This document shows, in pieces, positions 25,849 to 35,600 of a DNA stretch of 64,000 nt (position 1 is its first letter; every line of letters begins with the position of its first letter). Location: the NCBI RefSeq assembly GCF_004363655.1, contig NZ_SNZH01000002.1:496001-560000 (forward strand). The letters are read 5' to 3'. The notes under the pieces were generated by a model. That model saw nothing but the letters and a program-made list of their open reading frames with translations. It was not told the DNA's origin and searched no databases. The DNA is from Tahibacter aquaticus (GTDB taxonomy: Bacteria; Pseudomonadota; Gammaproteobacteria; Xanthomonadales; Rhodanobacteraceae). A program made the translations under genes and the position numbers.

Positions 25849-26916
25849 ATGCCCATGTCCGCCTTCGATCAGTCCCACGCCATCGGCATCAGCGCCGCGT
25901 CCACTCCGCCGCAGTCGCGCCTGCTCGATCCGGGTTTCAATCTGACCCTGCGGCCCATGCGCTATGCGCAGTTCTACGACATGTATCGCGATGCGATCCG
26001 CAATACCTGGACTGTGGAAGAAGTGGATTTTTCCCTCGATGTGAACGACCTGCGCAACAAGTTCGGGCCGGCCGAGCGCCACCTGATCGAACGCCTGGTC
26101 GCGTTCTTCGCCACTGGCGATTCCATCGTGGCGAACAACCTCGTGCTGAACCTGTACAAGCACATCAACGCGCCCGAGGCGCGCATGTACCTGTCGCGCC
26201 AGCTGTACGAGGAAGCGCTGCACGTGCAGTTCTACCTCACCCTGCTCGACACCTACCTGCCCGAGCCGGAGGCGCGTGCCAAGGCCTTCGACGCGATCGA
26301 GAAGATTCCCGCGATCCGGCACAAGGCCGAGTTCTGCTTCAAGTGGATGGACTCGATCGACAAGCTCGACCGCATCGAAACGCGCGAACAGCGCCGCCAG
26401 TTTCTGCTCAACCTGATCTGCTTCGCCGCCTGCATCGAAGGACTGTTCTTCTTCGCCGCGTTCGCCTACGTCTACTACCTGCGTTCGCGCGGCCTGCTGC
26501 ACGGCCTGGCCGCCGGTACCAATTGGGTGTTCCGCGACGAATCCGGCCATATGGCGTTCGCCTTCGAAGTGATCCGCGTGGCCCGCGAGGAAGAGCCGGA
26601 CCTGTTCGACGAATCGCTGAAGGCCGATATTGCGCAGATGCTCGACGAAGCCATCGCCTGCGAACAGCTGTTTGCCGAAGACGTGCTGTCCGGCGGCGTT
26701 GCCGGCTTGTCGCTGAAGGATATGCGCCAGTATCTGGAATACGTCGCCGACCAGCGCCTGGCCCAGCTCGGCATGGCCAAGCGCTACCACGCGCGCAATC
26801 CGTTCGCCTTCATGGACCTGCAGGACGTGCAGGAACTGACCAACTTCTTCGAGCGGCGCGTGTCGTCCTACCAGGTTGCCGTCGAAGGCGAAGTCACCTT
26901 CGACGCGGCGTTCTGA
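25849..26916 (+). CDS. nrdB: Ribonucleoside-diphosphate reductase, class I beta subunit
   Basis: A 355-residue ferritin-like radical-generating subunit. The dinuclear metal ligands can be aligned with E. coli NrdB: Asp91, Glu122, His125, Glu197, Glu231 and His234. The radical tyrosine is retained at Tyr129 (EALHVQFY), so this is not the tyrosine-less class Ic form. It forms the holoenzyme with NrdA, encoded 270 bases upstream and presumably co-transcribed through the repeat. ATG at 25849; a second ATG two codons later is possible. Confidence 0.93.
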   Translation: MPMSAFDQSHAIGISAASTPPQSRLLDPGFNLTLRPMRYAQFYDMYRDAIRNTWTVEEVDFSLDVNDLRNKFGPAERHLIERLVAFFATGDSIVANNLVLNLYKHINAPEARMYLSRQLYEEALHVQFYLTLLDTYLPEPEARAKAFDAIEKIPAIRHKAEFCFKWMDSIDKLDRIETREQRRQFLLNLICFAACIEGLFFFAAFAYVYYLRSRGLLHGLAAGTNWVFRDESGHMAFAFEVIRVAREEEPDLFDESLKADIAQMLDEAIACEQLFAEDVLSGGVAGLSLKDMRQYLEYVADQRLAQLGMAKRYHARNPFAFMDLQDVQELTNFFERRVSSYQVAVEGEVTFDAAF

Positions 26917-26933
26917 TGGGGCGGGAGCGTCCG

Positions 26934-27353
26934 ATGAACGTGGCCGTGGAAGCGAGTCCGACTGGTGCAACCCAGGCACGCCTGATCGAGATCGTGTTTC
27001 CCGACCATACCAACCACCTGGGCACCTTGTTCGGTGGCCAGGCCCTGGCCTGGATGGACAAGGCGGCCTTCGTCGTGGCCACGCGCTATGCGCGCCGCAC
27101 CGTGGTCACGGCGCGTTCGGAACAAGTGGATTTCCGCCTGCCGGTGCGCCAGGGCCAGCTGGTGGAGCTGATTGCGCGCATCGTTGCGACCGGGCGCAGC
27201 TCCATGCAGGTGGAAGTGGATCTGATTGCGGAAGACCCGCTGACCGGCGATTCGCGCCTGTGCACGCGCGGCCGCTTCACCATGATCGCGCTCGACGCGC
27301 ACGGCACGCCGACCGCGATCACGCCGTTGCCGGCAGCCATCGAGCCGGCCTGA
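26934..27353 (+). CDS. Acyl-CoA thioesterase (hotdog fold)
   Basis: A 139-residue hotdog-fold thioesterase of the YciA/cytosolic acyl-CoA hydrolase type. It has the family signature FPDHTNHLGTLFGGQALAWM followed by KAAFVVATRYARR and VTARSEQVDFRLPVRQG, and should hydrolyse acyl-CoA to free acid and CoA. The start at 26934 has GGGAG six bases upstream; an alternative ATG at 26916 overlaps the nrdB stop. The 17-base spacing suggests readthrough from nrdB. Confidence 0.85.
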   Translation: MNVAVEASPTGATQARLIEIVFPDHTNHLGTLFGGQALAWMDKAAFVVATRYARRTVVTARSEQVDFRLPVRQGQLVELIARIVATGRSSMQVEVDLIAEDPLTGDSRLCTRGRFTMIALDAHGTPTAITPLPAAIEPA

Positions 27354-27617
27354 TCCGCCGGGTACTCGCATTCGTAGGGAGCGATGAGCGAATGCGAATT
27401 GCACCGCAAGCTGCCACTGCCGGCCTGCGTCGCATGTCATGCGGCGCAATTCGCCGTGCTCATCGGTGCCCCGCCAAAGCGTTCTGTTCTCGACCGCCGT
27501 CGCATCGGCGCAGGCGATTGCCGGAGATACAACCCGGCCAAAACCCGGGGGGCCGGTTCCGGCGACAGTCTGCCCGGCAAGCGAGTAGCCAGGCGCAAAG
27601 CCGCTAAACTGCGCGGC

Positions 27618-28445
27618 ATGAATACTGCCGAACACTCCTCCCTGGGCAAATCCGTTGCCTACCGCGACGACTACGATGCCTCGCTGCTGTTTCCGATTCC
27701 ACGTCAGGCCAAGCGCATCGAGCTGGGCCTGACGGCCGACCTGCCGTTCCATGGCGTCGACGTGTGGAATGCCTACGAACTGTCCTGGCTGGACCTCCGC
27801 GGCAAGCCGCGCGTGGCAATGGCGGAATTCCGCGTGCCGGCTACCTCGCCGAATATCATCGAATCAAAATCGTTCAAATTATATTTGAACACGTTTGCAC
27901 AAACGCGCATGGCCGATGCCGCAGCCGTTGCCGACCTGCTGCAGCGCGATCTGTCTGCCGCGGCCGGCGCTCAAGTGACGGTAAGCCTGCGCAGCGGCGG
28001 GCAGGTCGCGGCGCAAGGCCTGGCCGAGCTGGACGGCGAATGCCTGGACGAGCTGGAGCTGGACATCGCCGACTATGATGCGCCGCGTCCCGACTACCTC
28101 GTCGCCGAGTCCGCCTGGATCGCCGAGGAAACCCTGGTTTCGCACCTGCTCAAATCCAACTGCCCGGTCACTGGCCAGCCCGACTGGGCCAGCGTGCAGG
28201 TCCGCTACCGCGGCCCGCGCATCGATCGCGCCGGCCTGCTGCGCTATCTGGTGTCGTTCCGCCGGCACAGCGATTTCCACGAGCAATGCGTGGAGCGCAT
28301 CTTTACCGATCTGCTGCGCTGCTGCATGCCGGTGGAACTGAGCGTCTACGCGCGCTATACCCGGCGCGGCGGACTCGACATCAATCCGTTTCGCAGCAGC
28401 GCGGCGGAGTGGCGCATCGACAATCCACGCGGGGCGCGGCAGTAG
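27618..28445 (+). CDS. queF: NADPH-dependent 7-cyano-7-deazaguanine reductase QueF
   Basis: A 275-residue long-form QueF (two tunnel-fold halves), which reduces preQ0 to preQ1 in queuosine biosynthesis. Visible signatures are [12 protein letters not shown] (NADPH/substrate site), the active-site Cys182 in [15 protein letters not shown], and [10 protein letters not shown] towards the end. The ATG at 27618 is preferred because the reading frame upstream is not protein-like. It has its own intergenic region, so it may be transcribed separately from the nrd genes. Confidence 0.93.
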   Translation: MNTAEHSSLGKSVAYRDDYDASLLFPIPRQAKRIELGLTADLPFHGVDVWNAYELSWLDLRGKPRVAMAEFRVPATSPNIIESKSFKLYLNTFAQTRMADAAAVADLLQRDLSAAAGAQVTVSLRSGGQVAAQGLAELDGECLDELELDIADYDAPRPDYLVAESAWIAEETLVSHLLKSNCPVTGQPDWASVQVRYRGPRIDRAGLLRYLVSFRRHSDFHEQCVERIFTDLLRCCMPVELSVYARYTRRGGLDINPFRSSAAEWRIDNPRGARQ

Positions 28446-28689
28446 CGACAGTGTCGTCTGCGTGCTGCGTGGGGCAGGCGCTGGTCCTTGCAATTGCGAC
28501 CGCTGTTGGCATGACTTCTGGCATACGCCGGTGAACCGGTTTCCCCGTCGGCAGCTTTGTGCAATTGCCGCACTGCCGCATCGATCTGTGCAAATCCAAA
28601 CTCCAGCTTTGGAAATGATTACATTTTCGTAGCTACTAAATTGCATGCGGCAGGGCTATCGTCGGGATACCAGAGGCCAGGTGAACGCC

Positions 28690-29079
28690 ATGCAGATCAA
28701 GCTGACCAGCATCCCGGTACAGGATCAGGAACACGCCCTTGAGTTCTATACACGCACACTGGGCTTTGTTCGCCAGGCCGATATCCCCATGGGCGAATAC
28801 CGCTGGCTGACGGTGATGTCGCCCGACGGCATCGACGGTGTGGAACTGGTGCTGGAACCCATGGCCTTTCCACCGGCTCGCGTTTACCAGAAAGCGCTGT
28901 TCGATGCGGGTATTCCTGCCACTGCGTTCATCACGCGCGACATTGCCGCGGAGACGGCGCGACTGAAGGCCGCCGGGGTCAGCTTTCGCAGCGAGCCTAT
29001 GACGATGGGACCGATCATTGCCGTGGTATTCGACGACACCTGCGGCAACCTGATCAACCTGGTGCAGCCGTTGATGTGA
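28690..29079 (+). CDS. VOC (glyoxalase/bleomycin-resistance-like) family protein
   Basis: A 129-residue single VOC domain with two beta-alpha-beta-beta-beta halves: IPVQDQEHALEFYTRTLGF at the start and FDDTCGNLINLVQ at the end. Small proteins of this type bind a metal and act on diverse small molecules, often as lyases or resistance proteins. The substrate is not evident. The Met at 28690 is chosen over an upstream GTG at 28681 and an earlier frame start at 28645. Transcribed alone. Confidence 0.8.
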   Translation: MQIKLTSIPVQDQEHALEFYTRTLGFVRQADIPMGEYRWLTVMSPDGIDGVELVLEPMAFPPARVYQKALFDAGIPATAFITRDIAAETARLKAAGVSFRSEPMTMGPIIAVVFDDTCGNLINLVQPLM

Positions 29080-29621
29080 GGGAGCAAGGGCTCCGCCAAT
29101 ACGGGCGTACTGAGTCTGCGGCGACTGTGTATTCCCGCAGGCACCTGCGCTGCTGGGCTGCATATGTCGCCCAACATATTGCAAGTATGTACGTCGCCGT
29201 CGCCGTTAGCCCGTAGCGTGCATCCATAGGCGAAAACTGGTGCGTTGGATGTGCCGACGCGCGCTGCGATTTCAGTCTGGCAAGGCGGCCCGCTGAGGCC
29301 AATCCAGGAAAAATCGTACCGGCGCGACTTGCGCAATACGCGCCAGTAGGAGTGATGCCAGTCTGGGTTCGTGCGAATTGTTGCCTGTGTTCCCCGTCGC
29401 GAATGATGCGACTGCTGCACGCAATGCTAGCCCCCCGGCACGTACATCAGCTCACGCTCGCGCCGGGCTCCCCGGTTCGTTTTCTGGTGAGCGACATGAA
29501 AAGCAGCAGCAGGTGATCATCTTCTGCGTTGTTCGACGATAGATAGGTTTGAAGAAGCGCATGGATCATTTTTGCGCGCCTGACTGCGTTGGCGTAAGAC
29601 CGCGAATTATCAGGGGAATGT
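29080..29621. other. Gap between the VOC gene and the SpvB/Rhs gene
   Basis: No gene I can support. A minus-strand frame of 40 codons (29447-29569) has fairly natural composition and could be the remnant of a coding sequence. The last 120 bases are AT-rich and probably contain the promoter of the following large gene. Confidence 0.4.
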
Positions 29622-32600
29622 ATGAACGGTATTGATAGAAGCTGGCCGCGCCTTACGGGTGCCGCCATATGGTTAGTTGCGCTGTTTGCCTTGCTGGCGG
29701 CAGCGCCTACCAAGGCGATGGACGACCTCAGCTTGCCCGAGGCGCAGCTGCTCTGTAGTCCGAGCGTAAATACCGATTCCTGGTTGTCCGGCGTTGCGCT
29801 GGCACAGCCGGGACGCTGGTGGAACCCCAAGCGTTATGGCTCGGGTTGGGACTTGGTCTACAACGACGAGCGGACCAAGCTCAAGGCGTTTATGTACACC
29901 TTCAATGCGAATGGTCATTCAACCTGGCTCGCGACGAAGATGGTCGATATTGCCGAGACCGGCGATCGCTGGAAGGCCCAACTGTACGAGTACACCGAGT
30001 CGTCAACGGGTGTCATTTCGTCGATGCCGGTCGGCGAAGTCGGGCTGGTGTTCTTTCGCGACGATCCATCCCGCGTCGGGTTGCGCTGGCGTTGGCTGGA
30101 AGTGCAGACCGCAGGCCTGATGCCAGCTGGCTATGTCGACGAATGCCTCAGTGACATGACGCGCCTCAACCCGACCTACTACGCGTGGACCAACGGCGCG
30201 ATCGAGACACAGGAAGTCTTCGACAAGGAACTGACGGTCGATCCCAGCGTCAGCCAGGTCTTTTCCGGCTACTGGAACAAGCCGGACCCTGGTAACCCCG
30301 CGCCGGATGTGGACGAGGTTCCCGGCGTCGTCATGACGGTGATGCAGGCTTCCCTTGGCGGCGAACGCGGCAAATTCGGCGAGGCAGCGGTCCGGCTGCT
30401 GTTCAACAAAGTGCCGCCTGCGGCCGGAGGCAATCGCAAACCGATTTTCGTGCAGGCACAACGCGTCAGCCTGCTCAGCAATCTGCCGCTGTCGCAGGAT
30501 ACGTTCAACCTCTACTTTCACTACGGCGTGGGCTACCCGAACGGCTATCCGCTCAACGACTGCTCCACCTCGACCGAATGCAACGACAATATCCTGGTCG
30601 GAACGTATACGCGCAGCTTCAAGCCGGAAACCAATTACCGGTCGGCGCACACCGAATTCTTCATCGATACAACCAAGCTGAACAACGGCAAGGTGCCGGG
30701 TGCGCCAACGATAAACGGTGTCGCCACGCCGGCGTATCTGCTGACTCCTTCGTCGACATCGGCGGATCCGCCCTCGCAAACCATTCTCGGTGAGGTGACC
30801 CGAACGAATCGTCTGCAGGAAATCTCGGTCAACCAATACGTGTGCCAGGTATTGCCGCCGGCGACGACTTGCTCGATCTGCGTCAGCTGGGCAGGCAATG
30901 GCATCGGCAAGGCCTGGCGCCGCAATCTCGGTACGCTGACTTATGGCGCGGCGCCGATCGACTCCGCCGATTTCGGTTACGTCGAACAGATACTCAACCA
31001 CGGCGATCGTGTGCAGTTCGAGCTGTGGCAGGGCATACCGGGCCAGGCCGGCGCGGTGCTGCTCGACAAAGCGCCCGAAGTGCGCGCGGTCGGCCCCACG
31101 CCCGGTGAAAATGGCTTTATTCAGGTGCCGGCAGCACCGGTCATCTCCAACCTCGACGACTTGTCACTCGGACATGACGCCAGTGTCGGTGCGCTGGCCG
31201 GCGAAGCCGGTGTCAGCGGCGGTGCTGGCACGTACAGCGTGCCGATCGCAGTGCCGCCGGGCCGCAACGGCATGGCGCCCAGCGTAGGCCTGTCTTACAA
31301 CAGCCGAGGCGGCAACGGCGTCGCCGGCCTGGGTTGGAGCCTCGATGCTGGCGGCGCTGTCACGCGTTGTCCGCGCACGCTCGATCAGGACAGCACGGCG
31401 CGCGGCGTGCGCATGGATGGGGATGACCGGCTCTGTCTGGATGGCCAGCGCCTCGTTGCCATTGTTGGCACCGGTGCCTATGGCGCGGCCGGCACGGGGT
31501 ATCGCACGGAGATCGACAGTTTCGCCAAGGTGGTACAAAGCGGAGCGGGCCTGGCCAGCGGCAATGTCTGTTTTACCGTGGAATACAAGGACGGCCGCAA
31601 ATCGAGTTATGGCTGCGCGCCTTCCGGCAGCAGTTGCGCGGGTGTCGCGCCACGTGTGCAGCCGGCTGGTCTTTCGCCGCTGCGCGAGCAGGCATGGTTG
31701 CTGAGCCGCGTCGAAGACCGTACTGGCAACTTCATGGACTATTGCTATGTGAGTGGCGAAGCCGGTAGCGGCGAGGTACTGCTGGATCAGATTCGCTACA
31801 CAGGATCCACGCTGGCGGGCACGACATCGGCACAAAGCATCCCGACTCGCAAGATCAAGTTTGACTACGAGCCGCGTCCAACCTGGGACGAGGCGAACGA
31901 TCGCAGTTCGTCCTCTCTTGCCGGCGGCACGGTGCAGCAGACGCGGCGGCTCACGAAAATCTCGACCTACTCGCCCGATTCGAGTGCCCCGGCGCGCAGC
32001 TATATGCTTGGTTACAGCGATACTTTCTTCTCGGGCAAGGACTACAGCAACTACAGCGGACGCAGTTTGCTGCGCCGTATCACTGAATGCGGTCAACAAG
32101 CCGGCAGTGGTGCGGAAACCTGCAGCAATCCGACTGAATTCACTTGGTCGGACGGTAATTGGGAATTCGCCAGCCGTAAGTTTGCGGTCAGTGCCAGCCC
32201 TGGCCGTTCAGCGCCTCAGCCTGCGCCGATGCCCGACCCGGTGTGGCAAGAAGACGGCAGCAGCGCGGCGACGCCGGAATACCGTCGCCAGAGCACCGTG
32301 CCGACGGGTGATCTCGATGGCGACGGCACGCGTGAAATGCTGACCACCATCAGGTGGTTCGATGGCGTCTGGCGCAGCGAATATCAGCTGTCCAAAGTGA
32401 CTGCCGATCGGGTCACGAAGGGAACAGTGACCTTTACCGATTTCCCCGTCGGCGAAGTCAGCGACATCGACGGCGACGGCATTGCAGAAATCGTCAGCGG
32501 AAACAAAATCTATAAATGGAAAGGTGGTCGTGGTGCGGACGCTTGCGGCGGTGGGGCGGCGAGCTGCACCGCATCGGCCAACAGCTACTTCTCGGTGGTT

Positions 32601-35600
32601 ACGACCAACATACCGTCGGGCGGCACCATTGCCCCGCAAGGCATCGCCGACTTCAATGCCGACGGCGCGCCCGATGTGCTTGTGCGCTTGCCGCCACTGA
32701 GTATCTGTGACGCGGGCAGCGGTGGCGGCGACAACGAACGTGTCGGCAATGCCCCCAAGGGAACCGTGCCGAACGACTATGCCGTACTTTGTGTGCTGCT
32801 TAACCTCAAGCCCGGTACCATCAGCACGTCGACGACAACGTTCAATTTTGGTACGCCAAAGCAGGTCGACTTGCTATACGCCGGTATAGACGGCGAGGCC
32901 GTGCAGCACGTCACCGACTTCAACGGCGACGGCACCGCCGACGTCATCGTCGCCGACAGCAATGGTGCCGTGGTGCGTGCGGTTTTCAGCCAGCTCAATG
33001 GCACGGCGCTGAGCTTCGCGGCGCAGACGTCGGCGCAACTCAATCTCGACCCGTCCACACGCTATCTGCGCTGGATGGATATCAACGGCGACGGCCTCGA
33101 TGATGCCGTCATAGCACACCTGCCCGGCGCGGGCGGTTCCTGCGAAGGCCAGCCTTGTCCCTTCGGTGCGTGGAAGATCCAGCTCAACAAGGGCGGCACC
33201 ATGGCAGCGGTCGCCTATCCGGTCGGCCCGTCTGGCAACCCCAGCCCCGGTCTTCGCTACAGCGGCAGTCAGGGCGGCGTAGCCGCGACAAGGCCGCAGT
33301 TTCGCTATTTCAGCAAGATGATCCAGACCGACATCGATTCGGATGGCCGCGCGGATCTGCTCTACCCGGCGCACTTTGCCGCGCGCATGTGCTTCAAGGC
33401 CTATCTGGCGCCGAATCTGTTCTTGCCAGCGCGACCGGCCGAGGATTGCCCGGAGCAGGTTTACCACGGCAGCACTTGCCTGGCCGATGTCTGTGCTGCG
33501 CCGCCACCCGAAGACGGTTCTACCTATAGCGAACATCCCGGCACCATCCCATCCAGGGCCGATGCCTTCAGCTCGGGCCTGGGCGAGTTCGATCCGAGCA
33601 GCTACAAGTACAACGTCATCCGCTTCGTGCAGACCGGTGCCAATACCTTCCGCCTGCAGGTCGACGAAACGCCGATCATCGCTGGCAATTCGGTGCTGGG
33701 TTCGCAGCGTGGCCGCGCCGACGACTATTTCGGCGACGGGCTGGCCGATGTCGTCGGCGATGCCGGTTGTCCGTTCAAGCGCACCCTGCACTATCCGGAA
33801 AACACCTGCGAACTGGCCGCGGGCGGTACGGCTGGGCCGGGTAGCTCCACCAGCTATCTCGATACGGCCCAGACCATCCAGCTCGGCAGTCTGGTCAATC
33901 CCGATGTCGTGAACCTGGTACTCAACGAAAATCGGGGCGATGGCGTACGTACCAACCTTGCACCGATGTTCCCGGACATGATGGTGAAGGCGACCGATGC
34001 CCTCGGCGACCAGGCGTCCTGGGACTATTTTCCGTTATCCAGCAGTGCGGGACGCGGCAGCGATTTCCCGCTGTACAAGATCGACGCAGACTACGTCGAC
34101 AGCCGGCATTTCCTGTTCCAGTCGTCCATGCCGGTTGTTGCGGTGCTCGGTCGGTCCAACGGTGCCGTGACCGGCAGCCTCGCGATCTTCGGTGGTCGCA
34201 GCCAGCGCTACGCCTACGAAGGTGCGATGTACAACTCCGGCGGCCGCGGCTTCCAGGGTTTCCGCAAGATCAGCGCCGAAGGCGCCGGGCCTACCAGCCG
34301 CATCGTGCGTACGGCAACGACCTTCCATCAGAAATTTCCGTTGACGGGGCGTATCGAAAGTATCGAGACCCGTCTGCCCGGTGTCAGCACTTCGACTGGC
34401 CTGCTTTCGCTGGAGACCTTCGATTGGCGCTGCAATCTGTCCAATATCACGAACGCATGCCCTGGCCAGGACGGCAATGCGCCGGCCCACACCACGATTT
34501 ACTGGCCTTTCCTCAATGCCAGCAGCAAGTTCAGCTACGACCTGGCCGCCGCGGAAGCCGGTACGCAATTCCCTCTTGGCCAGTCCAACACCTTCAACTA
34601 CGAGCCGAATTCGACCGCATCCGGCTGGAGCCAGTACGGCAATCTGCGTTACACGCGCACAGTCAGCAAAGACGGCAACGGCAATGCCAATGGCGACAAA
34701 TACTTCGTTGCCGCGCACGAGACGATCACAGTCAATAATTACGACACGTCGATTGGCCCGCTCGGCCAGTGGTGGTTCAACAAGCTTTTGAGTTCGACCA
34801 CTTCGACCACTGTGAGCTATCACCCGCGCAGCGGCACTGCGCCTTCGATGGATCTGTCGCAGAAGACGCTGGTCACCAGCTACTCCTGGAACACGGCAAA
34901 CCGCACCCTGTCGAGCAAGACGATTACCGATTCGGTAGCAGGCCAGTCGTTCACAACCAGCTATGCGTATCCGACACCGAATCTCGGTTCGCCGACCAGC
35001 GCAAGCGTTACGGGCAGCGGCATCAGTGCGCCACGCGAGGTGCAAACCGCATACAGCAACGACGGCTATTTCCCGGCGAGCGTGACGGCAGTTCTGAGTA
35101 CCGTATCGCCTTCGCTCAACCACGTTACGACTACCACGACCAGGGCCAGCGACGGTCAGCCGACGTCGACGACCGATCCCAACGGCCTTAAGACGACGAA
35201 TGAATACGACCAATTCGGCCGTCCTACCGCTCAGCTGTTTTTCCGCACCGATGGCGTGACGCCTGCGGCACCGACGGCAAGGGTGGCATTGCAGAAATGT
35301 TTGCCTTGTGGTGGCGTCGGCAGCGGCGAGGAAATGGCCGTCTACTACGCGACCACGGTGAAGGATGGCGCCCCGAGCCAGCGGACCTGGTTCGATATGC
35401 TTGGACGCGAGGTCAAGCGCGCCAGTCGCGGATTCGATGGTCGCTGGGTCAACGTCACCACCAAGTACGACAACATGACGACGGTGATCAGCAGTTCGGC
35501 GCCCTACTACACGGGAGAATCGCCGCTGCTGACCCAGTTCACCTACGATCGCTTCAATCGGGTACGCAGCAAACGCGTACCGACGGCCGAGCTCAATGCG

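Noticed and set aside
26200-26260. NrdB as class Ic (tyrosine-less, Mn/Fe) subunit
   Set aside because: The position corresponding to the radical tyrosine is Tyr129 (His125 plus four), so it is the classical form.
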